Below are positions 1 to 8,638 of a DNA stretch of 64,000 nucleotides, in pieces; within the stretch, counting starts at the first letter, position 1; each line of letters starts with the position of its first letter. The position numbers and the translations under genes are program-made. The stretch is from the NCBI GenBank assembly GCA_041166385.1, contig JBEEFW010000122.1:25876-89875 (forward strand), written 5' to 3'. The notes below the pieces were generated by a model, which was not told the origin of the DNA, searched no databases, and saw only the letters and a program-made list of their open reading frames with translations. This DNA is from DASUCS01 sp041166385 (GTDB lineage: Bacteria; Actinomycetota; Acidimicrobiia; Acidimicrobiales; JACDCH01).

Positions 1-365
1 ACCGCGATAGGGCCAAAGGGGTGCAAGAATTCCGCTACGACGCCTTCCGCTTCCGCCTCCCGCAGCCTCCGGTCGGGATCGAAGTACCCGGTCTCACCAC
101 CGGTTTGGATAGCGCGCCGCTTGTCGATGATCTCGAGAACCTGTGCCGAGAACGGGTATCCGACCACGTCGTTGACCCGATTGTGCAGCTCGATGTCCTC
201 AAGGTATTGATCCATGTATTGCCGGTACTGCGGATCGAGGTAGTCGCGATAGTCGTCCGCCGGCAGGCTGGCGTGGGTGTCTGTCGAAACGATCGTGAGC
301 GGGGTTCTGCCGGGCGTTCCCCAGACCCGAGGGTCCTTCACACGGATGTCGAACGATTGGCTCAC
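1..365 (-). CDS. Amidohydrolase-2 family protein, N-terminal part (runs off the window)
   Basis: The frame is open from a GTG at 365 to the window edge, about 121 residues. Upstream of the GTG the coding strand carries AAGGGG about 8 nt away, a good ribosome binding site. Residues 27-32 read STDTHA, the metal-binding T-D-x-H start of amidohydrolase-2 (ACMSD-like) enzymes. Residues about 105-120 (REAEAEGVVAEFLHPFG) match the family's 'R-x-x-D-x-D-G-V-x-A-E-V-x-F-P' segment. These are metal-dependent TIM-barrel hydrolases or decarboxylases, often acting on cyclic or aromatic carboxylates. The catalytic histidines further along are outside the window. It shares the strand of the GntR regulator and CoA-transferase that follow, which fits a catabolic locus. 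The substrate is unknown. Confidence 0.75.
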   Translation of the reverse strand, partial: MSQSFDIRVKDPRVWGTPGRTPLTIVSTDTHASLPADDYRDYLDPQYRQYMDQYLEDIELHNRVNDVVGYPFSAQVLEIIDKRRAIQTGGETGYFDPDRRLREAEAEGVVAEFLHPFGPIA

Positions 366-760
366 GGTGACAGCCCCTTGTCGATGACGTCGTCACGATG
401 CTCGCACGCGATCTCAAGCCCGAAACTATGCTAACTGTATTCCTTATTGTCACGGTCCGCGGGCCACGCGTCAAGGTCCGAGCGACAAACTTGCCGACGC
501 AAGCGCCGTGAAGTCGGTGGTCTGCAAGAGCAATCTCGACTGATGGCGTCGAGCGTCAGTCGCTCGACGACGGCAGTCAGTCAGGACTGTGTTGTTCGGC
601 CGGCGCCCCGGGCATGGACCGCGCCAAGGCAAGGCTGCCCGATGCCGCGACTACGCCGTCGCGACGGCTGTTGCGGCATCGGCGGCGACACTCCGTCCTC
701 GAGACTTGGTGCCGCTTCCCAAGGTCGAAGCTGCGTTCGAGGTCTGCGCCTGCAGCACCT
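366..760. other. Intergenic region without a supported gene
   Basis: About 395 nt lie between the end of the GntR gene and the amidohydrolase start. Apart from the AT-rich promoter-like block near 425-453 I see no frame with a credible start, ribosome binding site or recognisable product. The open frames here overlap on both strands and are rich in Arg and Ser, as out-of-frame high-GC DNA usually is. Confidence 0.6.
425..453 (-). promoter_or_regulatory. Candidate sigma70-type promoter for the amidohydrolase
   Basis: On the minus strand GTGACA (complement of 448-453) is followed after exactly 17 nt by CATAGT (complement of 425-430). These match TTGACA and TATAAT at 5/6 and 4/6. The expected start is near 418, giving a leader of about 53 nt to the GTG at 365. 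The surrounding sequence is visibly AT-richer than the flanks. Confidence 0.45.
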
Positions 761-1528
761 CTATTGCCAATCGATGATGCTCTCGGACACATTCGGATAG
801 CGCTTGGCAACCCGGTTGGCATATTCGGTCATGTGTGAGCGCATCAGGGTTTCTGCCTTCTTCGCTTGCCCGAGCCGAATCGCGTCGGTGATGGCGACAT
901 GGATCGCGTGCGTCTCGTGCCGTTGATTCATCGGCATGACAGCCGATTTCAACCGGGTCATGTAGATCTCGGTCAAAGTTCCCGCGATCAGATCGAGAAC
1001 CCCATTGCCCGAGTAGCCGACGATCAACCGGTGAAATTCAACGCTGGCCGCTGCCCACTCGTTGTCGCCTAGGTCGACGGCCAAGGACGCTCGGCTGTTC
1101 GCGTCAGTGAGGCGTTGGACGAGCGCACTGTCACGCTGTCGCGCGGCGTTCGCGGCGAGCACGGGCTCCAACTCGAGGCGGGCCTCGACCACCTCCCGCA
1201 TGGTGTCGCCGTTCGCTTGAAAGTAGAAACTTGCAGTGCGGGCGAAGTCCCGGACCGTCACCTGCTGGACGGTGGGTCCTCCACCCGGACCGGTGCGAAT
1301 TTCGATAAGGCCGAGTACCTCCAGAATTCGGAGCCCCTCGCGCAACGAGGAACGACCAACGCCGTACTCGGCGAGCATTTCCGCCTCTGACGGAAGCCGG
1401 TCACCAGGCTTGAGGCGCTTGGCGGCGACACCTCTCAAGATGTCGCGCGCCAGGCTCTCCGAGATCTTGCCGCGCGCCAGCTTGGTGGAGCGTTCGAGGA
1501 TCTCGTTACGTCTGCCATCGTTGCTCAC
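761..1528 (-). CDS. FadR-family GntR transcriptional regulator
   Basis: The product is about 255 residues. Residues about 18-80 form the GntR winged helix-turn-helix (ISESLARDILRG, then GDRLPSEAEMLAEYGVGRSS and LREGLRILEVLGLIE), ending in the wing sequence IRTGPGGGPTV. The rest is an all-helical FCD effector domain with the family's spaced Asp/His ligands (for example EFHRLIVGYSGN and HVAITDAIRLG). FadR-type GntR proteins usually repress catabolic genes and are released by a carboxylate or acyl-CoA. I chose the GTG at 1528, which has AGGAG about 11 nt upstream and starts just before the conserved domain; a start at 1603 would add 25 unconserved residues. It probably controls the surrounding CoA-transferase, amidohydrolase and hydantoinase genes. 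Confidence 0.87.
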   Translation of the reverse strand: MSNDGRRNEILERSTKLARGKISESLARDILRGVAAKRLKPGDRLPSEAEMLAEYGVGRSSLREGLRILEVLGLIEIRTGPGGGPTVQQVTVRDFARTASFYFQANGDTMREVVEARLELEPVLAANAARQRDSALVQRLTDANSRASLAVDLGDNEWAAASVEFHRLIVGYSGNGVLDLIAGTLTEIYMTRLKSAVMPMNQRHETHAIHVAITDAIRLGQAKKAETLMRSHMTEYANRVAKRYPNVSESIIDWQ

Positions 1529-1647
1529 TGAGTGTTCTGCTCCTGATTTTGCAAGATCCACAAGGAGTCTTTCACGTTGTGTATCGGCACCGAATGGATG
1601 CACCAGGGGAGGCGAGCTTCGAGTCGTGTCGTCTGAGTGGGACGCGC

Positions 1648-2862
1648 TTAGAGATTGGGCTCCTGCAGTTCGAGATCTTTCGGCAAACCCAGGACCGCAA
1701 GGATCTCCGCCGTGTGTTCTCCCAGCTTCGGCGGTCCTTTGAGGGGCGGCAACGCCGGTACGTCGCCGGCATCAGGTGAGTTTGAGCCGCCGACGCGAAC
1801 CGGGATTGCGGGAACGCGCGCGGCTGTGCCGCCGGTCGTCGTGGCTCGCATCACTCTCTGCGCGGCAGCGTGATCACTCTCGAGCGCTTCGGCAACTGTG
1901 AGAAGTGGCGCAAAGGGAATGTTCGTTGCGCCAAACAATTCCCACCACTCGTTCAGTGTCTTCGTCTTGATCACGCCTGCGATGACAGTCGCCTCCTCCG
2001 AATGCGCGGGGCCGACTCCAAACTCCGAGCCTGACGACCAGTCCCCGCGGTCGCGCCACGACTCCGGCAGACCAAGGAGGTCACAGAACTCCAGCCAAAA
2101 CTTCAGCTCGATCGGTGCCACGAGAATCGATCGACGATCCGCAGTCGCGTACATCGCGTATCGAGGGCCCAGCTCGGCATAGTCGCCCCAAGGTTCGCCA
2201 AGGTTGGCGAGACTCGTAAGGTCCCGCCAGCTCCACCACATGGCCGAGCCCCAAAGGGACACAGTCACATGTTGGGCGGTCCCAGTGCGGTCGCGCCGTA
2301 GAACCCCCGACAACACGCCCATCGCTCCGAAGACACCGGCGAGCGTGCCGCCGGTCGACCGCCAGCCGGCCGGCGTCACCGGCACCCCGTCGCGCCACTC
2401 GACCGGCGCGAGTCCCGCGAGGGCGTCGATCGTCTGACCGTGCGCGCTGTAGCGAGCCCACGGTCCGTCCGTTCCAAATCCCGATATCAGGCAATAGACA
2501 AGATCGACGTTGGAGCGCTGCAACGAGGCGAAGTCGAGACCGCGTTTGCGGGCGGACTCCGGACGGCTGCCAACGATGACCGCGTCCGCCCAGCGGCTGC
2601 ATGCGTCAACGATGGAAGGCCACGCCTCAGATCGGGTGCTGACCGCGATGCTCCGAACGCCAGAGTTGAGGGCAACATGGAACAGCCCTTCGCCATTGAT
2701 CCTGAGTTTGTCGCCGCGGTTGCCGTCACCCACCACGGGGGGTTCGACCTTGATCACTTCTGCGCCCATCTCGGCCAAGAGGTGACTCGCAAGTGGCCCC
2801 GACATGTGCGTCGAGAAATCTACGATGCGCAGTGCGCGATCCTCGATCGGAAACGGCGTCAC
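1648..2862 (-). CDS. Class III (CaiB/BaiF) CoA-transferase family protein
   Basis: The 404-residue length is normal for the family. The N-terminus shows the typical RIVDFSTHMSGPLASHLLAE and GAEVIKVEPPVVGD, then DLVYCLISGFGTDGPWA around residues 120-137. The C-terminus ends GEHTAEILAVLGL, also typical. These enzymes move CoA between carboxylic acids through an enzyme-bound aspartyl mixed anhydride. At the position of Asp169 in E. coli formyl-CoA transferase (context MSMQDAVLNL) this protein reads VSLWGSAMWW, so the nucleophile appears replaced by Gly. It may be a non-catalytic partner or use different chemistry. It lies 119 bp upstream of the GntR gene on the same strand and may be cotranscribed with it. 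Confidence 0.85.
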   Translation of the reverse strand: MTPFPIEDRALRIVDFSTHMSGPLASHLLAEMGAEVIKVEPPVVGDGNRGDKLRINGEGLFHVALNSGVRSIAVSTRSEAWPSIVDACSRWADAVIVGSRPESARKRGLDFASLQRSNVDLVYCLISGFGTDGPWARYSAHGQTIDALAGLAPVEWRDGVPVTPAGWRSTGGTLAGVFGAMGVLSGVLRRDRTGTAQHVTVSLWGSAMWWSWRDLTSLANLGEPWGDYAELGPRYAMYATADRRSILVAPIELKFWLEFCDLLGLPESWRDRGDWSSGSEFGVGPAHSEEATVIAGVIKTKTLNEWWELFGATNIPFAPLLTVAEALESDHAAAQRVMRATTTGGTAARVPAIPVRVGGSNSPDAGDVPALPPLKGPPKLGEHTAEILAVLGLPKDLELQEPNL

Positions 2863-2954
2863 TGAGTCAAGCTCGCGGACGATGACGACGGTACGTCTTC
2901 GGGATTGGGCCTGCCCATGGGAGTGCCTCTCGTAGGGGCCGTCATGCCGTTCCC

Positions 2955-2982
2955 ATTGTCACCCAAGAAAAGCTACTGACAA
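2955..2982 (-). promoter_or_regulatory. Weak candidate promoter for the CoA-transferase
   Basis: On the minus strand TTGTCA (complement of 2977-2982) is followed after 16 nt by GACAAT (complement of 2955-2960). The matches to consensus are 5/6 and 4/6. The block sits in the only AT-rich patch between the CoA-transferase start and the upstream pseudogene. The leader would be about 85 nt. Confidence 0.3.
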
Positions 2983-3127
2983 TCAAGATAGTAATCATAA
3001 TCGTTCGGATCCGGGAAGGACGAACACCCACGGCGTGGGCACGGCGTTCGCACAAGCCAAGCGACATCGAGCGGATTGTGCCTTGCGCTCGAGACCTCAG
3101 GTCGCGCTGCCAGGTGGACTGCAGCGC

Positions 3128-3892
3128 TCAGGCGACCGCACCCGCGTCGCGGAGTTCTTGTATCCGCGGAGCGTCGAGACCCAACTCGCAGAGAATTTCA
3201 AACTTGTGTTGACCGGCGTGCGAGGGTGGATTCGGGTACGCCCGCCGGTGTCGCGGAGAACCGCGGCGCCCGTGCAGGCGGCACGACCCCTGCCACCTCG
3301 AGAAACGTCTCACGATGGATGTTGTGAGGATGCTTCGCCGCCTCCGCAAGGGAGAGCACTGGGGCGAAACACACGTCGGTAGCCTTCATGAGCGCGCGCC
3401 ACTCGTCGCGAGTCCTGGGTCTTGAACGCGGCCGCGATCTGCTGCTTCATTTGGCGACCGATCAGGTCGAGAGCACCCGCCAGCGCGATGTAGTTGATGT
3501 CATGGCCGCCGGCCTGCGAGTAGGGACCGCTTTGTCCCCATCCAGTGCTGCGCCCATAGACGAGTTTGGGATTGCTAGCGAGCGCCACGTCGGGGCCGAG
3601 GCCCAAACGCTCCATCACCCTTGGGCGGAAGCCCTCGATCAAGGCATCGGACTGCTCGAGTAGTCGGAGGACTGTCTGAGCGCCATCGGGGTGTTTCAGA
3701 TCGATTCCGATCGACCGCCGTCCGCGGTTTAGTACGTCGGCTGGCGGAGATGAGTGGTCACACCGATGACGTTGGGGATTCTGTCGACGCGCGTCACGTC
3801 GGCTCCCATGTCAGCGAGCATCATTGCGCAGAACGTCCGGGCCCGATTCCCGCAATCTCGACGATTTTGAGGCCGTCGAGGGGTCCCGGCAT
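3128..3892 (-). pseudogene. Degraded alpha-methylacyl-CoA racemase/CoA-transferase (frameshifts plus internal deletion)
   Basis: Read from the ATG at 3892, the sequence starts MPGPLDGLKIVEIAGIGPG, a classic CaiB/AMACR start, then hits a stop. The match resumes in a second frame (FCAMMLADMGADVTRVDR), a third (LNRGRRSIGIDLKHPDG, LIEGFRPRVMERLGLGP, GHDINYIALAGALD), a fourth (ATDVCFAPVLSLAEAAKHPH) and a last one (ELGLDAPRIQELRDAG, stop at 3128). Between GALDLIGR and MKQQIAAAF roughly 130-150 residues of a normal family member are missing, including the region with the catalytic Asp. The total is 765 nt against about 1,100 expected. Several independent frameshifts plus a deletion make a real pseudogene more likely than a sequencing error. 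Confidence 0.85.
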
Positions 3893-3989
3893 CAGCTGAT
3901 TCCTTTCGGGTGAACTTGGTGGGGGATGAACGCGTCGATCTCGGTGCGCAGGTCTGAGACCGCCGGATCAACCTGCCCGAGTTTGGCTA

Positions 3990-4018
3990 TTGATACGAAT
4001 CATGCGCCGTAATATAGT
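3990..4018 (+). promoter_or_regulatory. Strong sigma70-type promoter of the hydantoinase operon, with overlapping palindrome
   Basis: TTGATA (3990-3995) and TATAGT (4013-4018) are separated by 17 nt and each match consensus at 5/6, the best promoter I found in the window. The 12-nt palindrome TGATACGAATCA (3991-4002, half-site TGAT) overlaps the -35 box and spacer and could be an operator for the nearby GntR regulator. Transcription should begin near 4025, only a few nt before the ATG at 4029, so the message may be almost leaderless. Confidence 0.55.
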
Positions 4019-4028
4019 TCCTTCTCAC

Positions 4029-6104
4029 ATGGGGCCACAATCGGATGTGGACGCAGGTGTGCAGGCGACACGGTTCTCGGGTGGCCCCCTCATGGTCGGC
4101 GTCGACGTCGGAGGCACCTTCACCGATGTCGTGCTGAGACACCCGAACGGCCATCTCACGGTCGTCAAGGTCCCGTCGACTCCTGCGGATCAATCGGTGG
4201 GCTTCATTGATGGCCTCTCTGAACTAAGCGTCGATCCCGCGGCTGTGTCGTCGATCGTCCATGGCACCACGGTGGCGACCAACACGGTCATCGAACGCAC
4301 AGGCGCCAACTGTCTCTTGGTTACGACCAAGGGCTTTGGCGATGTGCTCGAACTTGGTCGACGCGACCGGCCCGAGGTGTACGGACTAAGGGGCACGGTT
4401 GCGCCACTCGTGCCGCGGTATCGCCGACTCGAGGTCGATGAACGGGTTCGCGCCGACGGCAGTGTGGCCCTCGAGCTCAACGCCGAAGAGCTCTTGGCCG
4501 CGCTCGAACCACACATGGACGAGATCCGATCCGTGGTTGTCAGCTTCTTCAATGCCTACTGCAACACGATCAACGAAGACCGCGCTCGTGCGGTGATCCT
4601 CGAGCGCTGGCCCGACTGTTACGTCATCTCAGCTGGACGAAGCCTCCCAAAGGTCGGCGAATTCGAGCGCGTGAGCACGGCAGCGGTCCATGCGTATGTA
4701 CAACCGGTGATGGCGCGCTATCTGGGGGCGCTCGTCACGCGCGTCGCGAGCGCGGGGTATCCGCGGTCACCGACGATCATGCAATGCAATGGCGGGACGA
4801 TGTCGATCGAACAGGTCCTCGAACGTCCGGCCAATACCGTCCGCTCCGGACCCGCCGCCGGCGTCATTGCTGCCGGCGCGGTTGCTGGACAGGCTGGATT
4901 CGCCAACGCCATAACCGCTGACATGGGTGGCACAAGCTTTGACGTTGCGTTGGTGATCGACGGACTCCCGCAGTACACCGACGAGAAGCTTCTTGATTTC
5001 CGGATCCCGTTGCGAGTGCCGACGATCGACGTTGAAACCATCGGGGCGGGTGGCGGCAGCATCGCGGCGCTCGACACCGCGGGTTTCTTGAGCGTTGGGC
5101 CTAGGAGCGCGGGCTCGGTGCCTGGTCCTGCATGCTACGGACGCGGGGGTCTGATGCCCACTGTGACCGATGCAAACGTGGTCCTTCGGCGCATCGACGT
5201 CGAGCAACCGATCGGCAGCGGACGACTAGAGCTCAACGCGAATCTGAGCGAGCGCGCAATCGATGAACACATCGCCCGTCCGCTCGGTCTGTCGATCGAA
5301 GACGCGGCGGCAGCGATAGTGAGTGTCATTGACTCGAAGATGGCTGGCCAAGCGCGCATCATGTCGATCGGTCGAGGCCATGATCCGCGTGACTTTGTGC
5401 TGATCCCTTTTGGTGGGGCGGGCCCACTCCACGGTGACTCGATAGCGCGCGAGGTCGGTATACCCAGGGTTCTGGTTCCCGCATTGCCGGGGGTCACCTC
5501 AGCAATCGGTTGTGTGGAGGCCAGTCCGCAGTACGACTTCGTGCGGACGTTTCGCGGGCGGCTCGAAGCAATTGACGTCGCGGCCGCGAATGCGCTCGTC
5601 GCTGAGCTCATCGCAGAAGGACGGTCCCTCATTGATGCTTGCGGTGTTGCCGTGGACGAGGTCGCAGTCGTCGTCGCAGCCGAAATGCATTACGAGGGCC
5701 AGCGCCATCCACTCAACGTGGACCTCGACCTACCGTTGGACCGCGAGGCGATCGAGCGCGCTTTCGAAAAGCACTACCAGCGACGCTACGGAGCTGTACT
5801 ACACGCGCCTACCGTGCTGGAAGACTTGCATTGCAGTGTCATCGGTGTCCGTCCAAAAGAGAGACTGGGCCAAGCATCGGCTCCTGCCCAACCGTGGGAC
5901 CTGGCGATCGTGAGGACCCGATTGGTCTACTTCGGCGGGGCGTGGCACGACACGCCCGTCATCGATCGCGGACTTCTCGCGAACGGTATGTGGGGCGTCG
6001 GCCCCGCGATCGTCCAGCAAGCGGACACGACCACAGTGGTCGGCCCCCGCACGCGTGCAACCGCCGACGCATTTGGAAACCTCATTCTCGAGGTCACGAA
6101 ATGA
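4029..6104 (+). CDS. hyuA: Hydantoinase/oxoprolinase family protein, A subunit
   Basis: The product is about 691 residues. It has the N-terminal nucleotide-binding signature VGVDVGGTFTDVV and the later ADMGGTSFDVALV and IPFGGAGPLHG segments of HyuA/5-oxoprolinase A-type proteins. The family hydrolyses or carboxylates cyclic amides, lactams or ketones with ATP, together with a B subunit. The start is uncertain: ATG 4029 is the first after the predicted transcription start, while ATG 4092 (GGTGG 7 nt upstream) begins right at the conserved domain. The B subunit start overlaps the stop in ATGA, so the two chains are translationally coupled. Known family members act on N-methylhydantoin, 5-oxoproline, acetone or acetophenone; the substrate cannot be chosen from sequence. 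Confidence 0.9.
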   Translation: MGPQSDVDAGVQATRFSGGPLMVGVDVGGTFTDVVLRHPNGHLTVVKVPSTPADQSVGFIDGLSELSVDPAAVSSIVHGTTVATNTVIERTGANCLLVTTKGFGDVLELGRRDRPEVYGLRGTVAPLVPRYRRLEVDERVRADGSVALELNAEELLAALEPHMDEIRSVVVSFFNAYCNTINEDRARAVILERWPDCYVISAGRSLPKVGEFERVSTAAVHAYVQPVMARYLGALVTRVASAGYPRSPTIMQCNGGTMSIEQVLERPANTVRSGPAAGVIAAGAVAGQAGFANAITADMGGTSFDVALVIDGLPQYTDEKLLDFRIPLRVPTIDVETIGAGGGSIAALDTAGFLSVGPRSAGSVPGPACYGRGGLMPTVTDANVVLRRIDVEQPIGSGRLELNANLSERAIDEHIARPLGLSIEDAAAAIVSVIDSKMAGQARIMSIGRGHDPRDFVLIPFGGAGPLHGDSIAREVGIPRVLVPALPGVTSAIGCVEASPQYDFVRTFRGRLEAIDVAAANALVAELIAEGRSLIDACGVAVDEVAVVVAAEMHYEGQRHPLNVDLDLPLDREAIERAFEKHYQRRYGAVLHAPTVLEDLHCSVIGVRPKERLGQASAPAQPWDLAIVRTRLVYFGGAWHDTPVIDRGLLANGMWGVGPAIVQQADTTTVVGPRTRATADAFGNLILEVTK

Positions 6105-7816
6105 CCACGAGCAGCATCGATCCGACGACTCTCGCGGTCGTTCGAGGTTACCTCGATGAGGTTGTCGACGAGATGGACCTCGTGCAAGTGCGCGCCGCAT
6201 TTAGTCCGATCGTGTCCGACATGAAGGATCGCGCGAACGGAATCTTTCACGCGGCAACGGGGGAGACTGTCGCGCAGGGCCACCTTGGCTCACCGATCTT
6301 CATCACCACCATGCAGCACGCGGTGCAAGCAGTAGTCGCATGGCTGACCGCGACGCAGCAGGCATGGGAGCCGGGCGACGCATACCTGCTCAACGATCCC
6401 TACCTCGGGGGTACACATCTTCAAGATGCGAAGCTCGTTGCTCCGTTCTTCTGGGATGGAGAGCCGCTACTGCTCTTGGCCAACACCGGACATTGGATGG
6501 ATACAGGGGCTGCGCAGCCGGGTGCCTTCAGTCCGGCTTGTCGCACGATCTTCGAGGAAGGCCTTCGTCTGCCTGTCATACGGCTCGTCAGGGCGGGCGT
6601 GATGGAACCGGAAGTCCTGGAGCTCATTCGCGTGAACAACCGACTCCCAGATCTTCAGGAAGGCGACCTTCGCAGCCAGCACAACGCCCTCCTGATTGGC
6701 CAGCGACGCCTGACGCGCCTGTTTGAGCGCTACGGCGCGCAAGTCGTTCAGGACTGCCTCGCGGAGTTTGACTCCCGCTCGCAGCAGCAAATGGAGAGCA
6801 AGATCCGAGCGATTCCTGACGGCACCTACAGAGCATCCGACGTCTTTGACAACGACGGCATCACGAACCGCCCGATACCGGTAGAGGTCGCGATCACCGT
6901 CGACGCTGCCCACATGACCATCGACTTCACCGGAACCGCGCCGATGAGCGAAGGACCGATGAACCTCACTCGACCAACAACCGTGACGGCCTGCTACACG
7001 GCTCTCAAGCATCTGTTTCCCGATATCCCGATCAACGCGGGTTGCTTCCGACCAGTGAGCGTCCAGGTGCCGGAGGGCTCCTTGCTCGCCCCGATAGCGC
7101 CACAGGCTGTCGGTGGCTATTCAGAGATCGCCGCGCGCCTCGTTGGATTGGTCATTGAGGCGCTCGGTCAGAGTCAGCCGGAAATGGCCGCCGGTCGGTG
7201 TTTCGAAACGGGCGGCGTCGTCGTCGTCAGTGGTGACCTCGGCGAGGAGGTCTGGGTTCTTACCTTCCCCTATGGCGGCGGCTACGGCGCGTCGCTTGGA
7301 TCGAATGGGCTCGTCAATGGTACGAGCGTCATTGGAATGGCGAACTTCCCCTCGCTCGAGATCATGGAGCAGGACTACCCCGTGCATTGGAACCGATTCG
7401 GAATCAACCCGGACTCCGGTGGTGCCGGCGAGTGGGCAGGAGGTTGCGGAAACGAATACGACTTCACCGTCGAGACGGACGCCACCCTGTCGATCTTGGG
7501 AGACCAATCGATCTCACCTCCACGCGGTGTACTCGGGGGCGGACCGGGCGGACCCAACGAGGTCGCATATACGGTCGCTGGTGAGTGGATCGCGCCTGAA
7601 ATGGGTTCCAAGGTCCCGCTCCGTCAAATGCGAGCCGGAGATCGCGTGCGGCTGCATTCGCCCGGAGGTGGTGGCTACGGTGACTCCGCTCGGCGCGAGC
7701 GAGAGGCGATCCAGCGCGATGTGCAACACGGCTATCTCACGGCCGAGACCGCGCTCGAACGCTACGAGTTACCAGACCGTCTCAGTCCTGCCCCAAACGA
7801 CGAGGTCAGCGCGTGA
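6101..7816 (+). CDS. hyuB: Hydantoinase/oxoprolinase family protein, B subunit
   Basis: The 571-residue length matches HyuB. The ATG overlaps the upstream stop by 4 nt. Typical B-subunit features include FSPIVSDMKDRANGIF near residues 29-45, then GDAYLLNDPYLGGTHLQD and ANTGHWMDTGAAQPGAF, then MTIDFTGTAP in the middle. The C-terminus is glycine-rich (GVLGGGPGGPNE, LHSPGGGGYGD). It is the partner of the A subunit in an ATP-dependent hydrolase or carboxylase. No gamma subunit of the acetone-carboxylase type follows, which favours a hydantoinase or oxoprolinase-like role over ketone carboxylation. The crotonase gene overlaps its stop as GTGA. Confidence 0.92.
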   Translation: MTTSSIDPTTLAVVRGYLDEVVDEMDLVQVRAAFSPIVSDMKDRANGIFHAATGETVAQGHLGSPIFITTMQHAVQAVVAWLTATQQAWEPGDAYLLNDPYLGGTHLQDAKLVAPFFWDGEPLLLLANTGHWMDTGAAQPGAFSPACRTIFEEGLRLPVIRLVRAGVMEPEVLELIRVNNRLPDLQEGDLRSQHNALLIGQRRLTRLFERYGAQVVQDCLAEFDSRSQQQMESKIRAIPDGTYRASDVFDNDGITNRPIPVEVAITVDAAHMTIDFTGTAPMSEGPMNLTRPTTVTACYTALKHLFPDIPINAGCFRPVSVQVPEGSLLAPIAPQAVGGYSEIAARLVGLVIEALGQSQPEMAAGRCFETGGVVVVSGDLGEEVWVLTFPYGGGYGASLGSNGLVNGTSVIGMANFPSLEIMEQDYPVHWNRFGINPDSGGAGEWAGGCGNEYDFTVETDATLSILGDQSISPPRGVLGGGPGGPNEVAYTVAGEWIAPEMGSKVPLRQMRAGDRVRLHSPGGGGYGDSARREREAIQRDVQHGYLTAETALERYELPDRLSPAPNDEVSA

Positions 7817-8574
7817 GCCCTAGCGACGTCGTAGCGATGGAGAGACGCGGCAGGGTCCTGATCATTTCAATGCGTCGCGAAGAAAAGCGAAACGCGATAG
7901 ACCGCGCGATGGCCGATGGTCTCGACGAGGCCTTCAACACTCTCGAAGACGATTCGGAGATATGGGCAGGTGTCCTGACCGGAACCGCGACGGTGTTCTC
8001 AGCGGGAAGCGACTTCAAAGCAAAGGGCGACTACGTCACGCCACGGGGAGGTGAGTACGGAATCATCCGACGCGAACGTACGAAACCTCTCATTGCCGCC
8101 GTCGAAGGTGCCGCGCTCGGCGGGGGAATGGAACTGGCACTTGTCTGCGACCTCATCGTCGCGGCGCAGAACGCGCAGTTCGGGCTTCCCGAAGTCACTC
8201 GCGGCGTCGTGCCCACGTGCGGTGCGCTCTTTCGTGCGCTTCGAGCGCTTCCGGCGAACGTCGCGCACGAACTGCTACTCACCGGCGAATCAATCAGTAC
8301 GGATCGCGCGCATTCTGCAGGGTTCGTGAATCGAGTATGCGAACCCGGCCGTGCGCGCGAGGAGGCGATCAACGTCGCCACAAGGATCGCGAACAACGCG
8401 CCCTTGTCTGTCCAAGCCTGCATGGTCGCCATCAAACAGCTGGAAGCAAAGGACGACCCAGATGGTTGGAGCGCAACCACGAATGCCCACGCGGTCGTCG
8501 CCGAGTCTGCCGATTTGCGCGAGGGAATCGCCGCGTTCTTCGAGCGGCGGGCGCCGATCTGGACTCGCACATGA
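7813..8574 (+). CDS. Enoyl-CoA hydratase/isomerase (crotonase) family protein
   Basis: The product is 253 residues, normal for a crotonase. The first oxyanion-hole segment AGSDFKAKGDYV lies near residues 65-77 and the second, AAVEGAALGGGMELALVCDL, near 96-115. A glutamate occurs in GLPEVTRGVVP (about residue 127). These enzymes hydrate or isomerise CoA thioesters. The GTG start overlaps the hyuB stop by 4 nt, so it belongs to the hydantoinase operon and suggests that the ring-opened product is handled as a CoA ester. The specific substrate is unknown. Confidence 0.88.
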   Translation: MSPSDVVAMERRGRVLIISMRREEKRNAIDRAMADGLDEAFNTLEDDSEIWAGVLTGTATVFSAGSDFKAKGDYVTPRGGEYGIIRRERTKPLIAAVEGAALGGGMELALVCDLIVAAQNAQFGLPEVTRGVVPTCGALFRALRALPANVAHELLLTGESISTDRAHSAGFVNRVCEPGRAREEAINVATRIANNAPLSVQACMVAIKQLEAKDDPDGWSATTNAHAVVAESADLREGIAAFFERRAPIWTRT

Positions 8575-8638
8575 GAGCCAGCCCGACAACGACGCTCGCC
8601 GACAATGACTACCCGACCGTCTCGTGCCTGCCGAGAGC

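Noticed and set aside
447..838. Several short open frames on both strands between the amidohydrolase and GntR genes
   Set aside because: They overlap each other, lack ribosome binding sites and show only Arg/Ser-rich composition without similarity I can recognise.
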